Assembly (NCBI RefSeq): GCF_900105415.1
Contig: NZ_FNSM01000001.1
Location: forward strand, 2,766,501-2,830,500
DNA from: Streptomyces sp. TLI_105
GTDB taxonomy: Bacteria > Actinomycetota > Actinomycetes > Streptomycetales > Streptomycetaceae
Reading direction: 5' to 3'
Length of the DNA stretch: 64,000 bases
In this document: in pieces, positions 33,827 to 42,469 of the stretch
How positions within the stretch are numbered: position 1 is the stretch's first letter
Layout of the letters: every line of letters begins with the position of its first letter
Notes under the pieces: generated by a model
Databases searched by the model: none
The model's input: the letters and a program-made list of their open reading frames with translations, nothing else
What the model was told of the DNA's origin: nothing
Program-made: the position numbers and the translations under genes

Positions 33827-35038
33827 TCAGCGGCGGGCGACGCCCTCGGCGCGGGCGGCGGCGGCGACCGCGGCCGCGACGGCCGGGGCGACCCGCTCGT
33901 CGAACGGCGACGGGATCACGCAGTCGGCGGCGAGCTGGTCGCCCACCACGTCCGCGATGGCGTTGGCCGCGGCGATCTTCATGCCCTCGGTGATCCGGGA
34001 GGCCCGGACCTGGAGCGCGCCGGCGAAGATGCCGGGGAACGCGAGGACGTTGTTGATCTGGTTCGGGTAGTCCGAACGGCCGGTCGCCACGACGGCCGCG
34101 TACTTGTGCGCGACGTCGGGGTGGACCTCGGGGTTCGGGTTGGCCATGGCGAACACGAAGGCGTTCGGCGCCATGGCGGCGACCGCCGCCTCGGGGACCG
34201 TACCGCCGGAGACGCCGATGAAGACGTCCGCGCCGGCCAGGGCGCTCTCCAGGGAGCCGGTGAGGCCCGCCTTGTTCGTGAGCTCGGCGATCTCGCGCTT
34301 GACGTCCGTGAGGTCCTCGCGGTCGCGGCTGACGATGCCCTTGCGGTCGGCGACGCAGACGTCGCCGAGGCCGGCCTCGAGGAGGAACTTCGCGATGGCC
34401 ACACCGGCCGCACCGGCGCCGGAGATGACACCGCGCAGGTCGCCGAGGGTCCGGCCGGTCAGCTTCGCCGCGTTGCGCAGGGCCGCGAGGGTGACGATGG
34501 CGGTGCCGTGCTGGTCGTCGTGGAAGACCGGGATGTCGAGGCGCTCCTGGAGCTTGCGCTCGATCTCGAAGCACCGCGGGGCCGAGATGTCCTCCAGGTT
34601 CACGCCGCCGAAGGACGGGGCGAGCCGGACGACGGTCTCGACGATCTCGTCGGTGTCGGTGGTGGCCAGGGCGATCGGGACCGCGTCCACGCCGCCGAAC
34701 TGCTTGAAGAGGATGGCCTTCCCCTCCATGACCGGGAGGGAGGCCTCCGGGCCGATGTCGCCGAGGCCGAGCACGGCCGTGCCGTCGGTCACGACGGCGA
34801 CGACCTGGGACTTCCAGGTGTAGTCGTTGACCAGCTCGGGCTGCTCGGCGATCGCGGTGCACACCTTGGCGACGCCGGGCGTGTACGCGAGGGACAGGTC
34901 GTCCTTGTCCCGGAGGGGGACGGTGGCCTGCACGGCCATCTTGCCGCCCCGGTGAAGGGCGAAGACAGGATCGAAGGGCTCTTCGGGAGCTCCGTCCGTA
35001 CCACTGTCGTTGCGAGGATTGACGATCTCCGCTGCCAT
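33827..35038 (-). CDS. NAD(P)-dependent malic enzyme (oxaloacetate-decarboxylating)
   Basis: The 403-aa enzyme converts malate to pyruvate, CO2 and NAD(P)H, linking the TCA cycle to gluconeogenesis and lipid precursors. It is the short bacterial form without a phosphotransacetylase tail. Signature stretches are LSLAYTPGVAKVCTAIAE (catalytic Tyr), VVTDGTAVLGLGDIGP, VFHDDQHGTAIV (metal ligands) and the Rossmann loop GAGAAGVAIAKFLLEAG. MANPNPEV closes the active site. The ATG at 35038 has no strong ribosome site. Cofactor choice (NAD or NADP) is not safe to call by eye. The 535-base upstream gap separates it from the divergent ABC transporter operon. Confidence 0.95.
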   Translation of the reverse strand: MAAEIVNPRNDSGTDGAPEEPFDPVFALHRGGKMAVQATVPLRDKDDLSLAYTPGVAKVCTAIAEQPELVNDYTWKSQVVAVVTDGTAVLGLGDIGPEASLPVMEGKAILFKQFGGVDAVPIALATTDTDEIVETVVRLAPSFGGVNLEDISAPRCFEIERKLQERLDIPVFHDDQHGTAIVTLAALRNAAKLTGRTLGDLRGVISGAGAAGVAIAKFLLEAGLGDVCVADRKGIVSRDREDLTDVKREIAELTNKAGLTGSLESALAGADVFIGVSGGTVPEAAVAAMAPNAFVFAMANPNPEVHPDVAHKYAAVVATGRSDYPNQINNVLAFPGIFAGALQVRASRITEGMKIAAANAIADVVGDQLAADCVIPSPFDERVAPAVAAAVAAAARAEGVARR

Positions 35039-35573
35039 TGGGTTGACCCCTTAAGTCTGCTTCATTTGAGGGTTGGCCGCTCCTGGTGTGGAGCGGTGGG
35101 CGGGTCCCGCGGCCGCCGTGTCTGGCAGCCGCGCGGGCGCGCCGCACAACGCGCCCTGAGCCCCGGATGAGGGGTGTAAGGATCCTTCTTACCGGACGGA
35201 CGGCACCGCAGACGAGTTCATATCCGTTCGGTGACGCGACTCATACCGAGTGCATCCGGACGGGTACGGAGAACGACACGTCACCCCATGTCCCGATAGA
35301 TGATCGCCCCACCCGATTGGCGGCCTTCCGCTCGTCCGAATGGCGAGATGAACCGCAGATTTTCCGGTGACAGGGAAGGGATTCCGCAGAAGATCCGGCC
35401 CCGATGTACCGGCCTGTCGGGATTTCGGGGTCACCTGTTATCCGATTTTGACATCCGAGGCCGTCGGTTTGTGGCAGTCCGAATGGCAAGATGCCGTAAT
35501 CACACGAGGTCGCGACACTCGAAGTTGTGTACGCGACACCTGGCAGCACCTCACACGCCGGAGGAACCCGACC
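35039..35573. other. Long divergent intergenic region, malic enzyme / ABC transporter
   Basis: This 535-base gap should carry promoters for both neighbours. It is less G+C-rich than the coding DNA, and none of its short ORFs looks real. A TTGACA-like hexamer occurs at about 35452, but no convincing -10 sits 17 bases later. I see no hairpin terminator, riboswitch or RNA gene that I can name. Confidence 0.5.
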
Positions 35574-36539
35574 ATGACCGCACGCTCCACGCGCTGTACG
35601 ACCGCCAAGACCCGCACGTCCCGTCTTGCCGCGGTCGCCGCCATCGCGGTCGCCGGCTCGATGCTGCTGACCGCCTGCGGCGACCAGACCGAGAGCGGCT
35701 CGACCACGGAAGGCGGCTCGTCCTCGGCCGCCGCGAGCAAGGCCCCGCTCTTCTCGAAGCTGCCCGCCGACATCCAGAAGTCGGGTGTCATCAAGGTCGG
35801 CACGGACGCCTCGTACGCCCCGATGGAGTTCACCGACGGCGGCAAGATCGTCGGTGTCGACCCGGACCTGGGGCAGGCCCTCAGCAAGCAGCTCGGCGTC
35901 AAGCTCGAGTTCGTCTCGGGTACCTTCGACGGCCTGATCACCTCGATCTACACCGGCCGCCAGCAGCTGATCATGTCCTCGATGACGGACAACAAGAAGC
36001 GCCAGGAGGGCCTGGACGACAACGGGAAGAAGATCGGCAAGGGCATCGACTTCGTCGACTACTTCAGCTCCGGCGTCTCCCTGCTGGTCAAGAAGGGCAA
36101 CCCGCAGGGCGTCAACTCCCTCGACGACCTCTGCGGCAAGACCGTCGCCGTCCAGCGCGGCACGATCTACGAGGACACCTTCAAGGCGCAGGCCGCCAAG
36201 TGCGGCGACAAGAAGCTGACCATCCAGGCCTTCGACACCGACGCCGAGGCCCAGACCCGTGTGAAGGCGGGCGGCGCGGTCGCCGACCTGAACGACTACC
36301 CGGTCGCCTCGTACATCGCGAAGACCTCGGGCGGCGGCAAGGACTTCGAGGTCGTCGGCAACCAGAGCGACGTCGGCCTCTTCGGCATCGGCGTCTCGAA
36401 GGAGAACACCCAGCTGCGCGACGCCGTCAAGGAAGCCCTCGACGCGATCATCAAGGACGGCTCCTACGCGGAGGTCCTGAAGAAGTGGGACGTCGAGGGC
36501 AGCGCGGTCAAGTCGGCCACGATCAACGCCGGCAAGTGA
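35574..36539 (+). CDS. Polar amino-acid ABC transporter substrate-binding lipoprotein
   Basis: The 321-aa precursor has a lipoprotein signal (GSMLLTAC, lipid Cys near residue 33) and a type-2 periplasmic-binding fold of the GluB/GlnH group. IKVGTDASYAPMEFTDGGKIVGVDPDLGQAL opens lobe I, FDGLITSIYTGRQQLIMSSMTDNKKRQE carries the ligand-contacting turn, and GKTVAVQRGTIYED starts lobe II. Family members bind glutamate, glutamine, cystine or similar. The exact ligand cannot be read. The ATG at 35574 has GGAGGA ten bases upstream. The permease follows after 31 bases and the ATPase overlaps it, so the three form one operon with a terminator at 38328. Confidence 0.93.
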   Translation: MTARSTRCTTAKTRTSRLAAVAAIAVAGSMLLTACGDQTESGSTTEGGSSSAAASKAPLFSKLPADIQKSGVIKVGTDASYAPMEFTDGGKIVGVDPDLGQALSKQLGVKLEFVSGTFDGLITSIYTGRQQLIMSSMTDNKKRQEGLDDNGKKIGKGIDFVDYFSSGVSLLVKKGNPQGVNSLDDLCGKTVAVQRGTIYEDTFKAQAAKCGDKKLTIQAFDTDAEAQTRVKAGGAVADLNDYPVASYIAKTSGGGKDFEVVGNQSDVGLFGIGVSKENTQLRDAVKEALDAIIKDGSYAEVLKKWDVEGSAVKSATINAGK

Positions 36540-36570
36540 CCTCTCCTCGTACCACTGAAGGGCAGTCGTC

Positions 36571-37521
36571 ATGACTGACAAGATCAGCAAGGACCCGGCC
36601 GCCGCTCCGGCCGGGCCCACCCCCTCGGGCATCCCGTACGAGGCGATCAAAGCGATCCCCGTGCGGCACTACGGCCGCTGGGTCAGCGCCGTCGTGGTCG
36701 TCGTACTCCTCGGGTGGCTCGTCTTCGCCTTCTCCCAGGGCGACGTCGTCTGGGACACGGTGTGGGACAAGGTGTTCGACCCCTCCGTCATCGACGGCAT
36801 GTGGAACACCATCATCATCAGCATCGCGTCCATGGCGCTGGGCCTCGTCCTCGGCATCGTCTTCGCCGTGATGCGGCTCTCCAAGAACCCGGTGACCGGC
36901 GCGGTCGCCTGGCTCTACATCTGGTTCTTCCGCGGCACCCCGGTCTACGTCCAGCTGCTCGTCTGGTTCAACCTGTCGCTGATCTTCCACTACATCAACC
37001 TCGGGCCGATCTACAAGAACGAGACCGTGGACGTCATGACGCCGTTCATGGTGGCCCTGCTCGGCCTCGGTCTGAACGAGGGCGCCTACATGGCGGAGAT
37101 CGTCCGCGCCGGCATCCAGTCGGTCGACGAGGGCCAGACCGAGGCGGCGCACGCGCTGGGCATGTCCCAGACGAAGACCATGGGCCGCATCGTGCTCCCG
37201 CAGGCCATGCGGGTGATCGTGCCCCCGACGGGCAACGAGTTCATCAACATGCTGAAGACCTCGTCCCTGGTCTCGGCCGTGCAGTACACCGAACTCCTGC
37301 GCGCCTCGTCCAACATCGGCAACACGGCCGGCGCCGTGATGGAGATGCTGTTCGTCGCCTCCATCTGGTACCTGGCGCTGACCAGCGTGTTCAGCATCGG
37401 CCAGTACTACCTGGAGCGCCGTTTCGCCCGCGGTTCGACGCGCAACCTGCCGCCCACTCCGTTCCAGCGGGTCAAGACGAACCTGACCACGTTCAAGCGT
37501 TCCCCGGAGGCATCGGCATGA
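36571..37521 (+). CDS. Polar amino-acid ABC transporter permease
   Basis: The 316-aa membrane protein has one N-terminal helix ([17 protein letters not shown]) and then the five-helix His/Glu/Gln/Arg/opine-type permease domain (PAAT family). It starts at [25 protein letters not shown] and carries the EAA loop [29 protein letters not shown] that docks on the ATPase. Only one permease gene is present, so the transporter probably forms a homodimeric channel. The ATPase start overlaps its stop (ATGA). An extra 20-residue loop ([17 protein letters not shown]) between helices is typical of streptomycete members. Confidence 0.94.
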   Translation: MTDKISKDPAAAPAGPTPSGIPYEAIKAIPVRHYGRWVSAVVVVVLLGWLVFAFSQGDVVWDTVWDKVFDPSVIDGMWNTIIISIASMALGLVLGIVFAVMRLSKNPVTGAVAWLYIWFFRGTPVYVQLLVWFNLSLIFHYINLGPIYKNETVDVMTPFMVALLGLGLNEGAYMAEIVRAGIQSVDEGQTEAAHALGMSQTKTMGRIVLPQAMRVIVPPTGNEFINMLKTSSLVSAVQYTELLRASSNIGNTAGAVMEMLFVASIWYLALTSVFSIGQYYLERRFARGSTRNLPPTPFQRVKTNLTTFKRSPEASA

Positions 37522-38285
37522 CCGGTCAGACCATGGTCAAGGCAGAGGGCGTCCACAAGTCCTACGGCGCGGCCCACATCCTCCGCGGCATCGACCTGGA
37601 GGTGCAGAACGGCGAGGTCTTCTGCCTCGTCGGCCCCTCCGGCTCCGGAAAGTCGACCTTCCTGCGCTGCATCAACCACCTGGAGCGCATCGACGGCGGC
37701 CGACTGTCCGTCGACGGCCAGCTGGTCGGCTACAAGCAGAAGGGCGACAAGCTCTACGAGCTGAAGGACAGCGAGGTCGCGGTCCAGCGCCGTGACATCG
37801 GCATGGTCTTCCAGCGCTTCAACCTCTTCCCGCACATGACGGCCCTGGCCAACGTCATGGAGGCGCCCATCCAGGTGAAGGGCGAGTCCAAGGCTGTGGC
37901 GCGCGAGCGGGCCGAGCGCCTGCTCGACCGGGTCGGCCTGCGGGACAAGATGGGCAACTACCCGTCCCAGCTCTCCGGCGGCCAGCAGCAGCGCGTGGCG
38001 ATCGCCCGCGCGCTGGCGATGGAGCCGAAGCTGATGCTCTTCGACGAGCCGACCTCGGCGCTCGACCCGGAGCTCGTGGGTGACGTCCTCGACGTCATGC
38101 GGGACCTGGCCGAGTCGGGCATGACGATGATCGTCGTCACGCACGAGATGGGCTTCGCCCGGGAGGTCGGCGACTCGCTGGTCTTCATGGACGGCGGCGT
38201 GGTGGTCGAGTCGGGCAACCCGCGGGACGTCCTGGGGAACCCACAGCAGGACCGGACGAAGGCGTTCCTGTCGAAGGTGCTGTGA
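37518..38285 (+). CDS. Polar amino-acid ABC transporter ATP-binding protein
   Basis: The 255-aa ATPase drives the uptake system encoded upstream. Walker A is GPSGSGKST, the Q-loop lies in [14 protein letters not shown], the ABC signature is [15 protein letters not shown] and Walker B is [14 protein letters not shown], followed by the switch histidine in VTHEMG. This matches the GlnQ/GluA group. The start ATG overlaps the permease stop. MVKAEG at 37533 is an alternative start five codons later. Three 17-bp tandem repeats begin at its last codons and cover the stop. Confidence 0.95.
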   Translation: MTGQTMVKAEGVHKSYGAAHILRGIDLEVQNGEVFCLVGPSGSGKSTFLRCINHLERIDGGRLSVDGQLVGYKQKGDKLYELKDSEVAVQRRDIGMVFQRFNLFPHMTALANVMEAPIQVKGESKAVARERAERLLDRVGLRDKMGNYPSQLSGGQQQRVAIARALAMEPKLMLFDEPTSALDPELVGDVLDVMRDLAESGMTMIVVTHEMGFAREVGDSLVFMDGGVVVESGNPRDVLGNPQQDRTKAFLSKVL

Positions 38286-38331
38286 GGCGCACGGTGCTGT
38301 GAGACGTGCGGTGCCGTGAGACGCACGGAAA
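38281..38331. repeat. Three 17-bp tandem repeats across the ABC ATPase stop codon
   Basis: Units of the type TGTGAGGCGCACGGTGC start at 38281, 38298 and 38315. The TGA stop (38283-38285) lies in the first, and the second and third still contain GTGAGAC. The last unit runs into the left arm of the terminator. Confidence 0.88.
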
Positions 38332-38364
38332 GGGGCGGTACGGACGACCCGTACCGCCCCTTTC
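38328..38364. terminator. Terminator of the ABC transporter operon
   Basis: The 16-base arms GAAAGGGGCGGTACGG and CCGTACCGCCCCTTTC pair perfectly around a five-base loop. It may also stop transcription arriving from the convergent methyltransferase gene. Confidence 0.9.
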
Positions 38365-38375
38365 GCGCATCGCGG

Positions 38376-39125
38376 CTACTTCACGGCGAGGACGAGGCTG
38401 TCGGAGGGCGACGCCCAGACCGTCCGGGCCTCGCCGAAGCCGGCGGCGAGGAGGGTGTCGGCGTGCCAGCGGGCGGAGGGGGCGTCGCCGTCGGCGTGCT
38501 CGCCGTAGATCTCGAAGCGGCGGGCGGTGGGCTCGGCGAGGACCGGGTCCTTGGCGGCGACGGCCCACCAGTCGGCCCAGTCGAGGACTCCGGCGGCCTT
38601 CTCCCGGTCCATGCGGGCGTGCCGCAGGCCGCGCTCGGCGTCGTTGATGCGGGGCGTGGCCTCGTCGATCATGTGGTCGGCGTTCATGAAGACCCCGCCG
38701 TCGCGGACGAGGCCGGCGAGCTGCCCGTAGAGGGCCGTCAGGGGCTCGCTGTGGAGCCAGTGGAGGGCGGTGGAGGTGAGGACGGCGTCGTACGAGTCGT
38801 ACGGCAGGCTCGCGGCCCACGAGGGGTCCTTGAGGTCGGCGGTGACGAAGGTGACGCGCTCGTCGCCGGCGAAGGAGCCTTCGGCGATGGCGAGGAGGGC
38901 CGGGTCGAGGTCGACACCGACACTGGTCGCGTCGGGGAACCTCCGGAGCACCCGGCTCGTGATACTTCCCGTACCGCACGCGAGGTCGAGGACGCGGGGC
39001 TTCGGCCCCACCAGTGCCTCGACCATGTCGAGCATCACGCCGAACCGCTCCTCCCGGTCCGGCATGTACCACTCCTGCTGACGGTCCCAGCTCTGCTGCC
39101 AGGCCGCCCAGTCGGTTCCGGTCAT
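38376..39125 (-). CDS. Class I SAM-dependent methyltransferase
   Basis: The 249-aa protein has the SAM-binding motif PRVLDLACGTGSITSRVLRRFPDATSVGVDLDP near residues 44-76. Motif II (VTFVTADLKD) and DAVLTSTALHWL, typical of ubiquinone/trans-aconitate-type methyltransferases, follow. The Trp-rich N-terminus (WAAWQQSWDRQQEWYMPDREER) is characteristic of a streptomycete subgroup. The ATG at 39125 has GGGGAGG upstream, while the 23 extra in-frame codons to 39194 look non-coding. It is divergent from the CGNR gene and its 3' end faces the ABC operon terminator. The methyl acceptor is unknown. Confidence 0.87.
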   Translation of the reverse strand: MTGTDWAAWQQSWDRQQEWYMPDREERFGVMLDMVEALVGPKPRVLDLACGTGSITSRVLRRFPDATSVGVDLDPALLAIAEGSFAGDERVTFVTADLKDPSWAASLPYDSYDAVLTSTALHWLHSEPLTALYGQLAGLVRDGGVFMNADHMIDEATPRINDAERGLRHARMDREKAAGVLDWADWWAVAAKDPVLAEPTARRFEIYGEHADGDAPSARWHADTLLAAGFGEARTVWASPSDSLVLAVK

Positions 39126-39219
39126 GGTGGTTCCTCCCCGCCTTCGTAATACCCTCGAAGGGGAAACAGGCGTTACCCCTTCCGACCGAGACACTAGCCC
39201 GCCGAAGTAAGGACTACAA

Positions 39220-39840
39220 GTGGAACTGGCCCATTACTCGGACTTCGCCGTACGTCTGGTCAACACCGAGGAGCCGGCCCGCAACAAGGACACGCTGACC
39301 TCCGTCGAGGTGCTGCGGAACCTCTTCGGCCCCGCCACCCAGATGGCCCGGCGGGTCACGGAGGCGGACCTGCCGCGCTTCCGCACGGTGCGGGCGCGCC
39401 TGCGGGCGGTCTTCGCGGCAGCGGACGAGGGCGACCACACGGGTGCCGTCGACCTGCTGAACTCCCTCCTCCTGGAGTTCCCCGTCAGCCCGCAGATCTC
39501 CGGCCACGACACCCTCGACGAGGAGGGCCGGCCCCGGTGGCACATGCACCTCGCCGACCACTCCTCGAACGCGACCACGGGCTACGCCGCGATCTCGGCG
39601 ATGGGCCTCGCCTTCCACCTGACGGAGTTCGGCGCGGACCGGCTCGGCCTCTGCCAGGCGCCGCCCTGCCGCAACGCCTACCTGGACACCTCCACCAACC
39701 GCTCCCGCCGCTACTGCTCGGACCGCTGCGCGACCCGCGCCAACGTGGCCGCCTATCGGGCCCGCAAACGCCTGGAGGCCGAGCGCACGGGCCTCACCGA
39801 GGACACCAGCCAGGAGAGCGTCACGCCCGGCGAACGCTGA
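39220..39840 (+). CDS. CGNR zinc-finger (ABATE-type) DNA-binding protein
   Basis: The 206-aa protein pairs an N-terminal helical domain (ABATE type, residues 1-140) with a C-terminal treble-clef zinc finger. In CQAPPCRNAYLDTSTNRSRRYCSDRCATRANVAAYRAR, the two Cys pairs and the CRN variant of the CGNR motif are all present. Such proteins are putative stress-related transcription regulators in actinobacteria. The start is GTG 39220, with AAGGA seven bases upstream. The last 88 bases overlap the antisense 3' end of sodX, so the two coding tails are complementary. Confidence 0.87.
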   Translation: MELAHYSDFAVRLVNTEEPARNKDTLTSVEVLRNLFGPATQMARRVTEADLPRFRTVRARLRAVFAAADEGDHTGAVDLLNSLLLEFPVSPQISGHDTLDEEGRPRWHMHLADHSSNATTGYAAISAMGLAFHLTEFGADRLGLCQAPPCRNAYLDTSTNRSRRYCSDRCATRANVAAYRARKRLEAERTGLTEDTSQESVTPGER

Positions 39841-40178
39841 CGCCCCGGCGTCACCGGCCGGTACCGCGCCCACACCCGCCCGAGAACCAGCTCGGGCGGT
39901 ACGGCCCCGAAGACCCGGCTGTCCCCCTCGGCGTCCGGGTTGTCACCGAGCACCCACCAGCCGCCGTCACGTCGCTCGATCAGCCGCTTCACGATGAGCA
40001 GATCCTGCTGGAGCGGATGCCGCAGCACGGCCACACACCCGGCCCGCAGCCGCCCCCCGTACTGCACGAGCAGCTGATCGCCGTGCAGCAGCGTGGGCAC
40101 CATCGAGACCCCCGTCACCTCGGCGATCCCGAACGGCGCACCGGCCTCGGCCACCCTCTCCCGCCCCGATTCCCTCAT
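39753..40178 (-). CDS. sodX: Nickel-type superoxide dismutase maturation protease
   Basis: SodX removes the short pro-peptide of Ni-SOD so that His1 can bind nickel. The 141-aa sequence is a compact signal-peptidase-like (S24/S26) fold. GVSMVPTLLHGDQLLV carries the nucleophile Ser (about 26), HPLQQDLLIVKRLIERR has the Lys general base, and GDNPDAEGDSRVFGAV is family-typical. It is divergent from sodN, as in other streptomycetes. The ATG at 40178 has GGGAGG six bases upstream, better than the GTG/ATG choices up to 40217. The C-terminal tail after RYRP is about 30 residues longer than needed for the fold and lies antisense to the CGNR gene. Confidence 0.9.
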   Translation of the reverse strand: MRESGRERVAEAGAPFGIAEVTGVSMVPTLLHGDQLLVQYGGRLRAGCVAVLRHPLQQDLLIVKRLIERRDGGWWVLGDNPDAEGDSRVFGAVPPELVLGRVWARYRPVTPGRQRSPGVTLSWLVSSVRPVRSASRRLRAR

Positions 40179-40340
40179 CCGGCACCTCCCGGCCCACGCC
40201 TGCCTAGCCTCGTCCACTCGTACACGAGTCCCATGGTGACCCTGGACTTTTGACCTAAGCCCCAGGGGGCGCCCGCGAAAACGCCCTTCTCACCGAGTAA
40301 TGTCCCACCTGAGAAGACGATCACGAGGAAGGACGGCTCA

Positions 40341-40736
40341 ATGCTCTCCCGCCTGTTTGCCCCCAAGGTGAAGGTCAGCGCCCACTGCGACCTCCCGTGC
40401 GGCGTGTACGACCCGGCCCAGGCCCGCATCGAGGCCGAGTCCGTCAAGGCTGTCCAGGAGAAGTACCTGGCCAACGACGACCCGCACTTCCGCGCGCGCG
40501 CCACGGTCATCAAGGAGCAGCGCGCCGAGCTCGCCAAGCACCACGTCTCGGTGCTCTGGAGCGACTACTTCAAGGCCCCGCACTTCGAGAAGTACCCCGA
40601 GCTCAACCAGCTGGTCAACGACACCCTGAAGGCCCTCTCGGCCGCCAAGGCGTCGACGGACCCGAAGACGGGCGAGAAGGCGCTGGAGCTCATCGCCGAG
40701 ATCGACCGCATCTTCTGGGAGACCAAGAAGGCCTGA
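40341..40736 (+). CDS. sodN: Nickel-containing superoxide dismutase precursor
   Basis: NiSOD converts superoxide to oxygen and peroxide in the cytoplasm as a hexamer. The 131-aa precursor has a 14-residue pro-peptide, then the nickel hook HCDLPCG (His15, Cys16, Cys20 of the precursor) and a four-helix body. The ATG at 40341 follows GAGGAAGGA. SodX, encoded divergently, should cleave before His15. In S. coelicolor, sodN is silenced when Ni is short by an RNA derived from the sodF 3' UTR. Whether that applies here cannot be seen, because sodF is not in the window. A 19-bp-stem terminator follows. Confidence 0.98.
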   Translation: MLSRLFAPKVKVSAHCDLPCGVYDPAQARIEAESVKAVQEKYLANDDPHFRARATVIKEQRAELAKHHVSVLWSDYFKAPHFEKYPELNQLVNDTLKALSAAKASTDPKTGEKALELIAEIDRIFWETKKA

Positions 40737-40750
40737 CCTTCTGATTCCCA

Positions 40751-40791
40751 CCCGGAGGGGTACGACCGCTCGGCGGTCGTACCCCTCCGGG
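40751..40791. terminator. Terminator between sodN and the GNAT gene
   Basis: Perfect 19-bp arms (CCCGGAGGGGTACGACCGC and complement) surround the loop TCG. It is symmetrical and can serve the convergent gene too. Confidence 0.93.
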
Positions 40792-40834
40792 CGTTGGGGA
40801 GGCGCAAGGGGAGGCGGCCGGGGGCTCGGGGCCC

Positions 40835-41320
40835 CTACGCCTCCGCCCGCAGGGTGTAGCGGCGCTTCTCCTTCGAGGTGGCGCCCAGGCGGTCGTAGAA
40901 GCGGATCGCGTTCTCGTTCCAGGTGGGGGTCTGCCACTGGAGTTCCGGGAGGCCGAGGGCGCGGGCCTCCGTGCGGAGTGCGGTGATCAGGAGAGGGCCC
41001 AGGCCGTGGCCGCGGGAGGGCTCGGTGAGGTAGAGGCAGTCCATGTGGAGGTACTCCGTGCCGTCCCAGGTGGAGAGCTCCGGGGCGCAGGTGGCGTAGC
41101 CCGCGAGGGTGCCGTCGGGGAGGGCGGCGACGAAGCAACGGAGGCGGGGGTGCTCGGGGCCGAAGAGGAGGGCGGCGAGGCGGTCCGCCAGGCCGGGGGC
41201 CGGGGGCGCGGCCTTCTCGTACACGGCGTGTTCGGTGATCAGTTCGACGACCCGCGGCAGGTCCTCCGGGCGTGCTCGGCGGACCTCTGCCGCGCCGGGG
41301 GCTTCTTCGCGTTCGCTCAT
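40835..41320 (-). CDS. GNAT-family N-acetyltransferase
   Basis: The 161-aa protein is a full GNAT domain. It begins VRRARPEDLPRVVELITEHA, has LHMDCLYLTEPSRGHGLGPLLITALRTEARALG (acetyl-CoA loop RGHGLG) and ends TPTWNENAIRFYDRLGATSKEKRRYTL. The last motif resembles diamine/spermidine acetyltransferases. The ATG at 41320 overlaps the stop of the LysR gene (ATGA), so the enzyme is translated together with the regulator of snapalysin. A functional link to the protease is possible but not shown. Confidence 0.85.
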   Translation of the reverse strand: MSEREEAPGAAEVRRARPEDLPRVVELITEHAVYEKAAPPAPGLADRLAALLFGPEHPRLRCFVAALPDGTLAGYATCAPELSTWDGTEYLHMDCLYLTEPSRGHGLGPLLITALRTEARALGLPELQWQTPTWNENAIRFYDRLGATSKEKRRYTLRAEA

Positions 41321-42285
41321 ACGGCCATCATGCACGGTCCCACCGACAGCGTGGCCGTCGCGCCCTGGCGGCGGAGCCACTCGCGGTACGGGGCCGCCCG
41401 CAGGGCCACCTCCCGGTAGGCCGCCGCGAGTTCGGCGTACAGCACGTCCAGGGGCGCGTCCGGGCGCGCGTACAGCAGGAGCCGGACGCCCAACGGGTCG
41501 CCGCGCAGGGGGCGGACGGCCATGTCCTCGCGCGGGACCGAGGTGGGCTGGCAGGGGGCGACGGCCTCGCCGAGGACGATGAGCGAGGCGGCCGTGTGGT
41601 AGTCGCCGTGCAGCAGGGGCGGGTCGATGCCGGCGGCGCCGAGGACCCGTCGGAGGCCGTCCCATTCGCCGTCGACGGTCGGGTCGACCATCCAGTGGTC
41701 GGCGGCGAGGTCGGCGAGGTCCACGACGGTTCCGGCCGCGGCCGGGTGGTCGTGGGCCATGGAGATGAACTGCGGTTCGCGGGCGACCAGGACCCGGCCC
41801 GTGAGGCCCTCGGGGACCCGCAGCGGGCAGCCCTCCACCTCGTGCACGAAGGCCACGTCGAGCTGCCCGGCGGCGACCGTGCGCAGCAGCGCGTTGGCGG
41901 AGACGTCCACCCGGAGGCCGACGTCCGTGTCGGGCAGCCGCTGCCGGAGCCGGCGCAGCCAGCCCGGGAGCGCCCGGCTGGCAGTGGAGCCGACGCGGAG
42001 TCCGGGTCCGTCGGCACGGGCGACGGCGGCCCGGGTCTCGGTGACGAGCGCGGCCATGTCGGCGACCAGGGGGCGGGCCCTGCTGAGCAGGGAGCGGCCG
42101 AGGGGGGTGGGGTGGCAGCCGGTGCGGCCGCGGGAGAAGAGTTCGGCGCCGAGGGAGTTCTCGATCCGGCGCAGCTGGGTGGTCAACGAGGGCTGGCTCA
42201 TGCCCAGTTGCCGGGCGGCCTTGTGCAGGCTGCCCGTGTCCGCGATGGCGCAGAGCGCGCGCAGATGTCTCACCTCCAGCTCCAT
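41317..42285 (-). CDS. snpR: LysR-family regulator of snapalysin
   Basis: The 322-aa protein has the LysR helix-turn-helix at 4-63 (LRALCAIADTGSLHKAARQLGMSQPSLTTQLRRIENSLGAELFSR) and a two-lobed ligand domain after about 95. It is divergent from the snapalysin gene, the arrangement known for snpR/snpA (mprR) in Streptomyces, where the LysR protein activates the protease gene. That literature and the position support the name. The 184-base gap contains several LysR-type T-N11-A candidates, among them the imperfect dyad GATG...CATC near 42381-42410. The gene is coupled to the downstream GNAT by a four-base overlap. Confidence 0.88.
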   Translation of the reverse strand: MELEVRHLRALCAIADTGSLHKAARQLGMSQPSLTTQLRRIENSLGAELFSRGRTGCHPTPLGRSLLSRARPLVADMAALVTETRAAVARADGPGLRVGSTASRALPGWLRRLRQRLPDTDVGLRVDVSANALLRTVAAGQLDVAFVHEVEGCPLRVPEGLTGRVLVAREPQFISMAHDHPAAAGTVVDLADLAADHWMVDPTVDGEWDGLRRVLGAAGIDPPLLHGDYHTAASLIVLGEAVAPCQPTSVPREDMAVRPLRGDPLGVRLLLYARPDAPLDVLYAELAAAYREVALRAAPYREWLRRQGATATLSVGPCMMAV

Positions 42286-42469
42286 GCCCCGAGGGTAGGG
42301 CGGCTCCCCGAGTCACACCAGACGCCCGCGAAGCTTCAATCTCCTTTTATTTCAAGGGAGTTGCCGCAGATCACCTCCATGATGCGGTGGAGCTATCGGT
42401 GGTTGGCATCATCCCCGGACGGGTCGGCTCCCCCGAGACTCTCCCCGACACCAACAGGAGGAGCCCCCC

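Noticed and set aside
35039..35573. Small RNA or riboswitch in the malic enzyme / ABC transporter gap
   Set aside because: No conserved stem pattern or known aptamer motif was recognised. Only promoter-like composition is visible.
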